Assembly (NCBI RefSeq): GCF_000943565.1
Contig: NZ_JTDW01000008.1
Coordinates: 105,809 to 169,808, forward strand
Direction: 5' to 3'
DNA: 64,000 bases
Source: Neotamlana sedimentorum
GTDB taxonomy: Bacteria; Bacteroidota; Bacteroidia; Flavobacteriales; Flavobacteriaceae
This document shows, piece after piece, positions 54,955-63,752 of the stretch. Each line of letters begins with the position of its first letter. The first letter of the stretch is position 1. Made by a program: the position numbers and the translations under genes. The notes under the pieces are model-generated. The model saw only the letters and a program-made list of their open reading frames with translations. It had not been told where the DNA came from and did not search any database.

Positions 54955-57084
54955 TTATTGAATTTGAATTTTTGCACGATTATCTTCAATCTCCGCAGAT
55001 TCTTTCAAAGCATTATACAGTTTACTCGACACAACGCTAGTTTTTTGCTGTGCCACACGATTTGCTACAGCTTGGTAATTCTCTAATTCGGCTGCTGGGG
55101 TTACTTTGGTAACTTGAACCATATAAAGGCCATTTGCACCATCAATAAGTCCAGAGGTTTCACCTTCATTCAAACCAAAGGCAGTTCCTACAACTAATGG
55201 CTCTCTACCTGCTCCAGATATAGTAGGTGTTTTCATGCTTATACCTGTAGCTGTTCTAACACTTGTATTTTCAGCTTTAGCTAAATCATCAAGATTTGAT
55301 GCAGAAACACGATCACGAATTAATTTTGCTTTCTTTTCCTTTCTTATTTTGGGAAGTACAGTTGCAGTAGCTTCTTCAACAGACATTAATCCTTTTGCAT
55401 GTTTTGCAACCAATTGTGCAATAACATAACCTCCTGTAATGTTAAATCGTTTTATATCGCCAACTTCAGACTCTTCCTCGAACGCCCAACGTACAATAGG
55501 ACGTTGGTTACCAATACCCGGAATAGCTTCATCTAATGCTTTCATTCCATTAACCGGTTTTACTGTATACTTATTCTCGATTGCTAAAGCTTCAAAATCA
55601 CCTTTACCAGCGTTAATTTCGAAATTAGAAGCTTCTCTAAATATTTTATCTGCAGTTTCTTCAGAAGGCTCTATTTCTCTTGCAATAGTTGCCACTTGAA
55701 TCGCCTTGCTTTTATTTTTCTGACCTTCAATTTCAATAATATGATAACCAAAAACAGTTTTTACAACACCTAAATCACCAACTTTACCTTCAAATTCAAA
55801 CGCATTAAATTCAGGAACCATCGTGTTGTAAGGGTGCCAATCGTAACGCCCTTCTTTTGCTACACTTCCTTGATCTGAAGAAAACTCGGTTACAAACTCA
55901 GAGAATTTAGATTTATCGGTTTTTAAAATAGCTAATAAACTATCGGCTGTTACTTTTGCTTCGGCATCGGTTTGTGTCACCTCTGGCGACGTACTTTGCG
56001 CTCCAATAAATGGAATTAAAATATGACGTACTTTAGCCGAATCTGGAATTTGCTTTACAGCTACCACTTTCGATAATTTAAAGTATCCGTTATCTTTATA
56101 AGGTCCGTAAACTTCGCCTTCATTTAACTTATAAATACTATCGGCAACCGCAGTTGGCAAAGCATTTTTAAATACAAAACGCTCATCGAATTTAATATCT
56201 GAAGCCGCTGTATGATTTACATAATCAGCATTATTTTTTACTTTTGAAAAAGCAACAATAGTATCTTTTCTTCCCGTTTCATCAACTAATCTTCCATTTA
56301 AATAAGATGTTAACTCCTTTATAATGTTAGTTTCATCTTGTACAGAAGCCTCTTCTTTAAATTCAACAAAACGAATATCTCTTGAAGCTTCAACCTCAAA
56401 TTGCTTTTTATGATCGTTAATATAACTTGAAATTTCAGATTTAGTTACGGTAACCGTGCTATCTGGAATTTTGCTGTAAGCAACTTGTACATATTTAATA
56501 TCTACTTTATTTCCCTCTAACTTATGCTCTAATTCGCCTTCGTTTAACGTTCCTGTTAAACCGGCTTTCACTAAATTAAAATAATTTTGCTGCAGCGCGT
56601 TGTTAGCCACTTGCTTTTCGTAGTTTATCCAACTTTGGTAACCGGCTTCAGAGGTTTCTTTTAAGTTTGCGATATACTCGTTTAATTTATTTTCATCAAA
56701 TAAACCAGCTTCATTTAAAAATTCTGGGCTCGACGCCAAAGCTGTCTTTAATAAATCACGCATTTGGTCTTTTTCAACAGTAATCCCTAAGGCATCGTAT
56801 TGTGTTTCCATAATGGCTTGACGGACTTCCTGATTCCAAACCTGATTCATTACCTGAGAATTGGTAGCGTTTGGTCCCATTTGGCGTTGTAAGGTTTCTA
56901 CCTTCTGAAGAAAATCTTCACGCGAAATATCTTTACCGTTAATTGTCGCAACAATATTTTGCGATTTCGAAGTTAATGCATCACTGTTTTTAAACAAATC
57001 TGCTAATACAAAAGAAAATAACGCTAATGCAATAATTAATATTAAAATTAGTGAGCGTTGTCTTATCTTATTTAAAACTGCCAT
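54955..57084 (-). CDS. PpiD-like membrane-anchored peptidyl-prolyl isomerase / foldase
   Basis: Periplasmic chaperone, 709 residues, tethered by one N-terminal membrane segment (SLILILIIALALFSFVLADLF). The SurA_N-like chaperone region follows (VATINGKDISREDFLQKVETLQRQMG; QVWNQEVRQAIMETQYDALGI). One clear parvulin (PpiC) domain lies near residues 340-450: AKVRHILIPFIG ... DKSKFSEFVTEFSSDQGSVAKEGRYDWHPYNTMVPEFNAFEFEGKVGDLGVVKTVFGYHIIEIEG. It assists folding of outer-membrane and exported proteins, useful in a cell with many SusC barrels. It follows the CNNM/CorC gene with a 136-base gap and is the end of the run. Confidence 0.92.
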   Translation of the reverse strand: MAVLNKIRQRSLILILIIALALFSFVLADLFKNSDALTSKSQNIVATINGKDISREDFLQKVETLQRQMGPNATNSQVMNQVWNQEVRQAIMETQYDALGITVEKDQMRDLLKTALASSPEFLNEAGLFDENKLNEYIANLKETSEAGYQSWINYEKQVANNALQQNYFNLVKAGLTGTLNEGELEHKLEGNKVDIKYVQVAYSKIPDSTVTVTKSEISSYINDHKKQFEVEASRDIRFVEFKEEASVQDETNIIKELTSYLNGRLVDETGRKDTIVAFSKVKNNADYVNHTAASDIKFDERFVFKNALPTAVADSIYKLNEGEVYGPYKDNGYFKLSKVVAVKQIPDSAKVRHILIPFIGAQSTSPEVTQTDAEAKVTADSLLAILKTDKSKFSEFVTEFSSDQGSVAKEGRYDWHPYNTMVPEFNAFEFEGKVGDLGVVKTVFGYHIIEIEGQKNKSKAIQVATIAREIEPSEETADKIFREASNFEINAGKGDFEALAIENKYTVKPVNGMKALDEAIPGIGNQRPIVRWAFEEESEVGDIKRFNITGGYVIAQLVAKHAKGLMSVEEATATVLPKIRKEKKAKLIRDRVSASNLDDLAKAENTSVRTATGISMKTPTISGAGREPLVVGTAFGLNEGETSGLIDGANGLYMVQVTKVTPAAELENYQAVANRVAQQKTSVVSSKLYNALKESAEIEDNRAKIQIQ

Positions 57085-57220
57085 TTGAAAATTTAATTTT
57101 TTAAAACCCTATATTACAAAGGATTACTAATTAGGTTGTTTGCCAAATATTAAATCTAGCAAAAATATCGTGCGCGAAAATACCATTTTCTATTCAATAA
57201 TAAAAGTGTAAGTAGGTATT

Positions 57221-58510
57221 TTAATCGTCTTGTAAAACTTTAACTTCTACGAGGTCTATTTTAGTGTTAGATACCTCGAGAATAGTAAATTGAAACTGCT
57301 CTATTTTTACTATTTCGTTTTGTACCGGAATTTCTTCGGTGTGGTTTACTATTAGCCCACCAAGCGTTTCGTAGTTTTCATTTTCAGGTAAATTTAGCTT
57401 AAAAGTTTCATTAATATAATCAACTTCTAAACGAGCCGAAAATTTAAAGACTTTCTCGCTTAATACCTCCTCAATTAAATCGATAGAATCGTGTTCGTCT
57501 TCAATTTCACCAAATAATTCTTCAACAATATCCTCAACCGTCATAATGCCCGATGTCCCCCCATATTCATCTAAAATAACGGCTATACTTTTACGTTTTT
57601 TAGTAAGCACACTAAGCACATCTTTTATTAAAACGGTTTCTGGAACAAATTCAACAGGAAGCATCATGGCTTTAATACTTTTAGGTTTTTTAAAAAGTTC
57701 AAAAGAATGCACGTAACCTAAAATATCATCAATAGTATCCTTATAAACTAATATTTTAGTACAACCTGTTTCGGTAAAAAGAGCACTTAAATTTTTTATT
57801 GAATCGTTAATTTCAACCGCAATAATTTCGGTTCGCGGAACCATAACTTCTCGGGCTTTTACATCGGAAAACTCTAATGCATTTTGAAAAATTTGTATTT
57901 CGGAATCGACATCATCCGACTCTTCAACAGATTCTAATTGTTCACTTATATAATTACCCAACTCTACTTTAGTAAATGCCATTTGTATCTGGTCGCCTTC
58001 TGTTTTAAACAAGTATTTTAAAATGATGTCTGAAATCCAAATTACAAATTCTGAAATAAAGGTAAACAAAACATAAAATAAATATGCTGGAATTGCCAAG
58101 GCTTTTATTAAGGTATTGGCATAAATTTGAAAGAATACTTTTGGTAAAAATTCGGCCGTAATTAAAATTACTAAAGTTGAAATTATGGTTTGAGATAGTA
58201 AACTTAAATCATTAAGTAAGTAGTTTAAAAACTCGCTATTTGTTGGCAACATAGATTGAAACCAGTTGACCAAAAAATCGCCCATAAAAAACCCATAAAT
58301 TACCAATGCAATATTGTTACCAATAAGCATAGTTGTAATAAATTTTGATGGTTTAGCCGTTATTTTACTTAAGGCTTTAGCCAGAATACCATCTTGCTTT
58401 TTTTCTATTTCGATGTGAATTTTATTCGAAGACACGTAGGCAATTTCCATGCCCGAAAAAAAGGCCGAAAAAATTAATGAAACAATTATAATAACAAGAA
58501 AAACACTCAT
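57221..58510 (-). CDS. CNNM/DUF21-CBS-CorC membrane protein (hemolysin-type)
   Basis: Inner-membrane protein of 429 residues. The DUF21/CNNM transmembrane domain is at 1-190 (LVIIIVSLIFSAFFSGMEIAYVSSNKI; KFITTMLIGNNIALVIYGFFMG), a CBS pair at about 210-330 (REVMVPRTEIIAVEIND; IKAMMLPVEFVPETVLIKDVLSVLTKKRKSIAVILDEYGGTSGIMTVEDIVEELFGEI) and a CorC_HlyC domain at the end. Family members act in magnesium or divalent-cation homeostasis, and some flavobacterial ones (GldE) support gliding. I cannot tell which applies. It follows the 64-residue membrane protein directly, with no spacer. Confidence 0.9.
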   Translation of the reverse strand: MSVFLVIIIVSLIFSAFFSGMEIAYVSSNKIHIEIEKKQDGILAKALSKITAKPSKFITTMLIGNNIALVIYGFFMGDFLVNWFQSMLPTNSEFLNYLLNDLSLLSQTIISTLVILITAEFLPKVFFQIYANTLIKALAIPAYLFYVLFTFISEFVIWISDIILKYLFKTEGDQIQMAFTKVELGNYISEQLESVEESDDVDSEIQIFQNALEFSDVKAREVMVPRTEIIAVEINDSIKNLSALFTETGCTKILVYKDTIDDILGYVHSFELFKKPKSIKAMMLPVEFVPETVLIKDVLSVLTKKRKSIAVILDEYGGTSGIMTVEDIVEELFGEIEDEHDSIDLIEEVLSEKVFKFSARLEVDYINETFKLNLPENENYETLGGLIVNHTEEIPVQNEIVKIEQFQFTILEVSNTKIDLVEVKVLQDD

Positions 58511-58705
58511 TTACTTTGAGTTATTTCTATTATCGAATTTTTTACCGAATTTTCTACGGAAGAAAAACATAAAAACAGCCAATGCAGCTAATCCTAACGA
58601 TATATAAGCACCGGTTGTATTTATCTCCCATTTTGTAAAGGCATCATACAAAAATAAAACTGCGAATACCAAATAGGCGTATTGAAAAATTTTATAAAAT
58701 TTCAT
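58511..58705 (-). CDS. Small two-helix membrane protein
   Basis: Sixty-four residues with two hydrophobic helices (YAYLVFAVLFLYDAF and GAYISLGLAALAVFMFFF) and a basic tail, RRKFGKKFDNRNNSK. Its stop codon directly abuts the start of the CNNM/CorC gene, which supports it being a real, translationally coupled gene. No family function recognised. Confidence 0.78.
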   Translation of the reverse strand: MKFYKIFQYAYLVFAVLFLYDAFTKWEINTTGAYISLGLAALAVFMFFFRRKFGKKFDNRNNSK

Positions 58706-58772
58706 GAATTGAAACTATTAATTTATTTGCTGTAAAGATACTTAATTTTGAAGAATGCCAAGAGTATGATTG

Positions 58773-59330
58773 TTAATCTTCTTCTAGGGTAATAATACCG
58801 GTAACTTCTAATACTTCGGCGTTTGTGAATTTTGAATTAGAATCGAAACCATTACCATTTATTAAATCCTTCTCGGTTTTAAACGATACCGGTTTGTTGG
58901 TATATAACCAATCTTTACTTTGGTCGTAATATAACTGCTCGGTTTTTAAAACTTGATTATCGTGTGTGGTAATTACCACGTTGCTGCGCATGTCTATTAA
59001 ATCGGTATCGGCATAAACATAAGCGTAATCGGCAACAATAGTGCTTTTTCGGCTTTGGTCGTCGTAAACATAAAGCGTAGCGCCGTCTTTAAATTCGTGA
59101 AACGGAAAATCACGATTGGAGTAATCGAAAAGTTTAGTGCTTACCAAATTAGCTTTTAACTTGCCCGAATCGGTATATTTTAGGTTGGAGTTATATTCAA
59201 CACCAATAGGCTCGTTATCTGAAATACCTATTTTTTGCACATTCGACAAACTATTATTACAAGAAAAAAACATAGTCACAGCAAAAGCTATGACTATGTT
59301 TTTTTTAATATATGTTTGTGTTTTTAACAT
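58773..59330 (-). CDS. lptC: LPS export ABC transporter periplasmic protein LptC
   Basis: Periplasmic, inner-membrane-anchored link of the LPS transport bridge, about 185 residues. I use the ATG at 59330, which overlaps the stop of the upstream TPR gene (TAATG); a longer frame to 59369 would begin inside that gene. The leader ends VTMFFSC, which could make it a lipoprotein. The body has the LptC/LptA-like beta-jellyroll pattern: EYNSNLKYTDSGKLKANLVSTKLFDYSN, ATLYVYDDQSRKSTIVADYAYVYADTDLIDMRSNVVITTHDNQVLKTEQLYYDQSKDWLYTNKPVSF. It lies within the coaX operon. Confidence 0.87.
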   Translation of the reverse strand: MLKTQTYIKKNIVIAFAVTMFFSCNNSLSNVQKIGISDNEPIGVEYNSNLKYTDSGKLKANLVSTKLFDYSNRDFPFHEFKDGATLYVYDDQSRKSTIVADYAYVYADTDLIDMRSNVVITTHDNQVLKTEQLYYDQSKDWLYTNKPVSFKTEKDLINGNGFDSNSKFTNAEVLEVTGIITLEED

Positions 59331-60712
59331 TAAATGCTTGGTACTTTTACCGAAGAACCAATCCAACATCCAATTTTAATAGTTTCTCCAGAACGTCCTG
59401 AACTAAAAATCTCAGATTTTGATGGTGCTTTCGCTTTGTAATTTGCTACAGATTGTGCTGCTCTAGATTTCATTGTAGGATCTACATTTGCAGCTCTTTG
59501 TGCTTCGTTTGCAGCTAACCAATAAACCGCTCTTTTATCGAATGCTGTTGTACCACAACTGTTTGCACTAGCCGCATACATCGCTGCGATAGATAAATAC
59601 GGGCTTCCGTCTGATGGGTTTAATTTTAATGCTTGTCTAAAAAAGCTTCTTGCTTGTCCATAACGTCCTTTTCCTTTTAATTTTAAACCAATACGCTTGT
59701 TAAGTTTTGCTTTTTTAAAGTCGTCTGTCTCTAAATCGATAGCTTGCTTGTAAAATGCAATGGCTCCGTTAGAATCTCCGTCTTTATCTTTTAAGATACC
59801 TAAGTAGTATGCCGAATTAGCTGAAGGACTTAACTCGTGGTAAGCGTTTACTAACTTAAAGAATAATGGATCATCAGTACAATCTTTTTCACTCATTTTA
59901 CCAGCAGCACGTTGTAACCAAACCGCATTATCTTTGTTAGCTTCAAAGTCCTTTTCGTAAAGTGGAATTAAGTTATCGCAATTTGCTCTATCTCCTAATT
60001 TACTATCAATACTTCCAGATACTTGATCGTAAGCTTTTAAATAACTTTCGTAATATCTTTTATAACTTTTTTCTTTGCTTGTATAAGTAGCTCCAGTGGA
60101 ATCTTTAGCAATAAGTTTGTTTAATTGCGCAGAATAATTTCCTACTTCTTCTTCAACTTTTTCAACAACATCATCGTATTTGTTAAATAAATCGGCAGCT
60201 GTTTTCTTTTTAGCATCATATAAATCAACCATTAAAGAAAAGTAAGTATATAAACTTTTAGGGTTTCTAAACGTTTCCTTATCTTTTTGATAAGCAGCAT
60301 CAAAAACAGCATAAAGCTCCTCTTTAGTTTTTCCTAAATCTTTACGATTATCGTACATTAATTGTGCCGCCTTTGCAGCATATTCGCCAGTTGCTGTTTT
60401 ACTAGCAAAATGTTCAGCACGTTGTTCCCAAAGTTTTAATAAATCGTTTATAAAAGCTACTTTTTCAGCTCCTGTTGAATTATCTATTTTATGATCTAAT
60501 ATCTTCTCGCCATCTACATAAATAGCGTTATTAAACTTAGGACATGCATTTCTAACCGCCATCCAAGGCTCATAAGCAGCATCATAATTTTTAGCTTTTA
60601 CATACTCATGAAATATAGAAAGCTTCGTCATGCATTCTTCATTTTGTTGGGCAAAACCAAAATTTAACCCAAAAAATAAAATAGTTAATAATAATGTAAT
60701 TTGTTTCTTCAT
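59330..60712 (-). CDS. Exported tetratricopeptide-repeat protein
   Basis: Periplasmic protein of about 460 residues. The ATG at 60712 directly precedes the signal peptide MKKQITLLLTILFFGLNFGFAQ. A longer frame to 60760 overlaps the barrel gene and adds a non-signal stretch, so it is rejected. TPR-like units are seen near the C-terminus: AIAFYKQAIDLETDDFKKAKLNKRIGLKLKGKGRYGQARSFFRQALKLNPSDGSPYLSIAAMY. The N-terminal part has NYDAAYEPWMAVRNACPKFN. It sits between an outer-membrane barrel and LptC, suggesting a role in envelope assembly, but no specific function can be assigned. Confidence 0.85.
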   Translation of the reverse strand: MKKQITLLLTILFFGLNFGFAQQNEECMTKLSIFHEYVKAKNYDAAYEPWMAVRNACPKFNNAIYVDGEKILDHKIDNSTGAEKVAFINDLLKLWEQRAEHFASKTATGEYAAKAAQLMYDNRKDLGKTKEELYAVFDAAYQKDKETFRNPKSLYTYFSLMVDLYDAKKKTAADLFNKYDDVVEKVEEEVGNYSAQLNKLIAKDSTGATYTSKEKSYKRYYESYLKAYDQVSGSIDSKLGDRANCDNLIPLYEKDFEANKDNAVWLQRAAGKMSEKDCTDDPLFFKLVNAYHELSPSANSAYYLGILKDKDGDSNGAIAFYKQAIDLETDDFKKAKLNKRIGLKLKGKGRYGQARSFFRQALKLNPSDGSPYLSIAAMYAASANSCGTTAFDKRAVYWLAANEAQRAANVDPTMKSRAAQSVANYKAKAPSKSEIFSSGRSGETIKIGCWIGSSVKVPSI

Positions 60713-60737
60713 GATATTAATTAATAAATTTATACAA

Positions 60738-62057
60738 TTAGTCGTATTTTCTCTTCTCAAACCATCGATCGTTCAAAGATAAGCTTAATTGGAAATTAAC
60801 AAAATTCTCCTGTATTAAACTATTGTTTGTTGTTCCTCTTTTGCCAAACTCGGCACCTAAATTAGCATTCGATAATAGTCTAGAATCTCCTACAGGTATT
60901 CCTACTCCAAAAGATATGCCAAACTCTTTAATAGACTCGTTATTTATAACTACCCCTGTTTTTTCGAAACGCATACCAGCGCGATATACCACGCGTTTAA
61001 AAAAGTTATTAAAGGCATTGTATTTTGGTATATAAAAACCTCCAAACGAAATTGTTGAAGCATCTTCATGTATAGTTGGGTTACTACCGTTAGTTACCGA
61101 GCTTCTTATATTACTAGTGTTTCTAAACACATACTCGGTACCTACAAACCACTTTCTTGATTCCCCAATACCAATACCAGCAGAGAAACGCGATGGTAAA
61201 ATTAAATCGGTTTCTTGCAAGCCTAAAGCATCTAAATCAACATTAATAGTATTATAAACAAATTCGGTACCATTTGTGTTTGTAGTAATAGTAGAAAATG
61301 TGCGCTTATTTTTAGATCCCAATAAACTTTCTGGTGCATAAGTTACACCTACCGATAATTCTAAATTATTTAAAATTGAACCTTTATAGGTGGCTCCAAA
61401 ATTTAAATTTAACCCACTTAAATCCGATCGGTTATCTTCTCTAGATTGGTATTGAATAGGTGTGCCATCTTCATCATATAAATACTCAACAGTACCGTTA
61501 GTAATGCTACCAAAATTATATTGAAAATCGACCCCTAACGACAAGCCTTTAACAACCTGATAACCAACACCTACAAACACTTTATTTACACCGCCTTCAC
61601 CAGTAAATTTATTTTGTAAATTGCCATCTGTATTAAGCGACTGTAAACGATACCCAACCGAAGAATGTGGTAATAAGCCAAAACCTATTCCAAACTTACC
61701 AAGCGGCACTGCAATAGCTAAATAATCGAATGTTGCAGACGATGTTTTATCGTTACCATCTTCACTCTTTAAATTAATGCTTGAATAATTACCACCAACT
61801 GCAAACTTTACAGGGCTTGTTTCTCCATTAAAAGGATAAATACCTACTCTATCACTTGCATAAGATGCCGGGTTTCGCAGGTTAACATGAATACTATCGG
61901 TATAAATACTTAATCCTCCCATGCTTCGGTTTTCTGCTGTACCTTTAAATTTAATATTTCCTATTCCGTAAAAAGAATATGGTGATGCAGAACCTTCTTG
62001 TCCGTAACTGTAAATTGAAACAACAGCTATAAAAACTAATACTAGCTTTTTAATCAT
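60738..62057 (-). CDS. Outer-membrane beta-barrel protein (OmpP1/FadL-like)
   Basis: Exported protein of 439 residues with a signal peptide ending at YSYGQ. It has the pattern SPYSFYGIGNIKFKGTAENRSMGGLSIYTDSIHVNLRNPASYAS, typical of Bacteroidota OmpP1/FadL-like barrels, then alternating strands and a terminal FVNFQLSLSLNDRWFEKRKYD. Its ATG overlaps the coaX stop (ATGA), and the TPR gene follows 25 bases later. Transport of hydrophobic compounds is one family role. The function here is unknown. Confidence 0.83.
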   Translation of the reverse strand: MIKKLVLVFIAVVSIYSYGQEGSASPYSFYGIGNIKFKGTAENRSMGGLSIYTDSIHVNLRNPASYASDRVGIYPFNGETSPVKFAVGGNYSSINLKSEDGNDKTSSATFDYLAIAVPLGKFGIGFGLLPHSSVGYRLQSLNTDGNLQNKFTGEGGVNKVFVGVGYQVVKGLSLGVDFQYNFGSITNGTVEYLYDEDGTPIQYQSREDNRSDLSGLNLNFGATYKGSILNNLELSVGVTYAPESLLGSKNKRTFSTITTNTNGTEFVYNTINVDLDALGLQETDLILPSRFSAGIGIGESRKWFVGTEYVFRNTSNIRSSVTNGSNPTIHEDASTISFGGFYIPKYNAFNNFFKRVVYRAGMRFEKTGVVINNESIKEFGISFGVGIPVGDSRLLSNANLGAEFGKRGTTNNSLIQENFVNFQLSLSLNDRWFEKRKYD

Positions 62058-62785
62058 TCGTTTATATTATATTGTAAAATATAGTTTAATCCCTCTAATA
62101 AAAAATCAGAAAGCGCAAATATGCTACTTTTTAATTGTTTTGACAAAAATTTAGCATCTCCTCCTGTTAAAATAACCGATAAATCAGGATAACGTAACTT
62201 ATATTCATTAATTACACCATCCAATTCATTTAAAACGCCATAAACAACTCCAGAATGTATGGCTGCATTTGTTGAAGCGCCTATTAATTTAGCAGGCATT
62301 TCTCGTTCTAACAACGGCAATTTAGCCGTAAAATTATGTAAAGCTTGGTATCGCATTTGTAAACCAGGAGAAATAGCACCTCCTAAATACTGTTTTTGCT
62401 TGTTTATAAAATCGAAAGTTAAACAAGTACCCGCATCAATAATTAGCACATCTTGCTTCGGAAATTGCTTAACTGAAGCAGCCACCAAAGCTATACGATC
62501 TACACCTAAAGTATTTGGAGTTTCATACAAATTTGTAAACGGTAACATTACCTCTGCCGATAACACCTGTAAGCTAAACTGACTTTCCAGAAAAATAAGG
62601 GTTGATTGTTGAAGCTTGCCTACCGACGAAATTATAGCCGTAACCAAATTTGGATAGTCCATTTTAATTTCGGTAACGGTCTTTATAATAGTATGTTCGG
62701 CAACCGCTTTTTTTAAAACCAATGTATTATTGTTAAAAACGGCAAGTTTTATTAAAGTGTTTCCTACATCGATAACTAAATTCAT
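62054..62785 (-). CDS. coaX: Type III pantothenate kinase
   Basis: First step of coenzyme A synthesis in the cytoplasm, about 243 residues from the ATG at 62785 (MNLVIDVGNTLIKLAVF). A frame reaching 62845 exists, but the TACTTTTG promoter box at 62818-62825 lies inside it, so the shorter start is right. Family motifs are DVGNTLIKLAVFNNN (phosphate loop), PNTLGVDRIALVAASVKQF, DAGTCLTFDFINKQKQYLGGAISPGLQMRYQALHNFTAKLP and VILTGGDAKFL, all of the acetate/sugar-kinase fold type III enzyme. It leads the operon that continues with barrel, TPR, LptC, small membrane protein, CNNM and PpiD. Confidence 0.95.
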   Translation of the reverse strand: MNLVIDVGNTLIKLAVFNNNTLVLKKAVAEHTIIKTVTEIKMDYPNLVTAIISSVGKLQQSTLIFLESQFSLQVLSAEVMLPFTNLYETPNTLGVDRIALVAASVKQFPKQDVLIIDAGTCLTFDFINKQKQYLGGAISPGLQMRYQALHNFTAKLPLLEREMPAKLIGASTNAAIHSGVVYGVLNELDGVINEYKLRYPDLSVILTGGDAKFLSKQLKSSIFALSDFLLEGLNYILQYNINE

Positions 62786-62817
62786 ATGTTGTAAATTGGT
62801 ACTAAATTTATAAAACA

Positions 62818-62825
62818 CAAAAGTA
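62818..62825 (-). promoter_or_regulatory. -7 promoter box of the coaX operon
   Basis: Minus-strand TACTTTTG, about 33 bases upstream of the chosen coaX start, fits TAnnTTTG. The -33 part is not clear. Confidence 0.5.
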
Positions 62826-62910
62826 ATACCTTTTGTTTTTAACATAAATTATTAAATTTCAAAACAATAGTATTTTTAAGAAAATTTATTTGAAATTTTT
62901 ACGATTTTAT

Positions 62911-62942
62911 TTTGGCAAATAACAAAATTGCATATATATTTG
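62911..62942 (+). promoter_or_regulatory. Promoter of tRNA-Phe
   Basis: TTTG at 62911-62914 and TATATTTG at 62935-62942, with 20 bases between, match the Bacteroidota consensus. The tRNA begins 16 bases after the -7 box. Confidence 0.75.
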
Positions 62943-62957
62943 CATCCGCTTTGGCGA

Positions 62958-63030
62958 GGTACCTTAGCTCAGTTGGTAGAGCAAAGGACTGAAAATCCTT
63001 GTGTCCCTGGTTCGATTCCTGGAGGTACCA
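62958..63030 (+). tRNA. tRNA-Phe (anticodon GAA)
   Basis: Acceptor GGTACCT pairs with AGGTACC, the D-arm is TAGCTCAGTTGGTAGAGCA, the anticodon stem is AAGGA/TCCTT with loop CTGAAAA (anticodon GAA), and the T-arm is CCTGGTTCGATTCCTGG. Discriminator A at 63030. Confidence 0.96.
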
Positions 63031-63033
63031 CAA

Positions 63034-63067
63034 AAAGATCCCGAAACTTTGGTTTACGGGATTTTTT
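63034..63067 (+). terminator. Rho-independent terminator after tRNA-Phe
   Basis: ATCCCG (63038-63043) pairs with CGGGAT (63057-63062) around a 13-base loop that can pair further (AAAC/GTTT), followed by TTTTTT. It begins only a few bases after the tRNA. Confidence 0.8.
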
Positions 63068-63365
63068 GTTTTTACTACTTTTTGTTAAAATTCTTAGATC
63101 GAAATTCGCTTAAACTTATAATTTTATTTAAACTATTGATTATAAAATCGTGACGAAAACAAAAGACTAAACCTTATTTTTATGCTATACTAAAAGTTTG
63201 TCATGCTAAATTAATTTTAAGCATCTTATTAAATAACAACATTTAAAATTATAATTCTAAATCTGTTTTATAAAATAATTGTTTAACGGTTCTCGATATC
63301 ATGTTGACGTACGTCAAACATTACTCGGACTGATCAAAACTCATTAATATTTGGAACTTAAGCCC

Positions 63366-63389
63366 TTTTCGACTACGCTCCAGGTGACA
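63366..63389 (+). repeat. Interspersed repeat unit 1
   Basis: Contains TTTTCGACTACGCTCCAGG and ends GTGACA. It is partly reverse-complementary to unit 2 at 63418-63440, with which it could form a long imperfect stem. Similar TTTCGACTGCGCTC... sequences are common noncoding repeats in flavobacterial genomes, from general knowledge. Confidence 0.55.
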
Positions 63390-63417
63390 AATTAAAATGA
63401 AAAAATTGTTCTCTTTA

Positions 63418-63440
63418 GTCAGGTTGAGCCCAGTCGAAAC
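63418..63440 (-). repeat. Interspersed repeat unit 2 (inverted)
   Basis: GTCAGGTTGAGCCCAGTCGA followed by AAC. Its reverse complement matches unit 1 at 63366-63389 over most positions. Spacer between the arms is 28 bases. Confidence 0.55.
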
Positions 63441-63730
63441 CTCATTAAATATTACGGATTTTCAACAATAGTAGTTTACTCAAATTGTTTCTATTATTTA
63501 TTGTATACGTTAATCTAACTTTCATAATCCTATTTAAGAATTTCCAACAATAACAATTCCCTCCCTCTTCCGTAAAATTGTGCAGTTCGCAAACTATATG
63601 GGCCATTTCTTTATCCATTTGATAATTTAACTGTAAAAGACTTATTCTTATCTTTTGTTATCTTAAAAACGTTCTAACTACTTAAATTCATCTTTTTTTT
63701 TAGAGTTAGTCCCTATACTAGATGAAATTT

Positions 63731-63752
63731 ATCGACTATGCTCGAAATGACA
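63731..63752 (+). repeat. Interspersed repeat unit 3 (diverged)
   Basis: ATCGACTATGCTCGAAATGA followed by CA. Same orientation and core (CGACTAYGCTC) as unit 1, more diverged in the second half. Confidence 0.45.

Noticed and set aside
60713..60760. N-terminal extension of the TPR protein
   Set aside because: It overlaps the barrel gene, and the signal peptide starts at the internal ATG at 60712.
62786..62845. N-terminal extension of CoaX
   Set aside because: The -7 promoter box at 62818-62825 lies inside it, and the family begins at MNLVIDVGNT.
62928..63113. Open frame of 61 codons across tRNA-Phe
   Set aside because: Its protein (TLAQLVEQRTENPCVPGSIPGG) is the familiar false translation of a tRNA and its T-arm.
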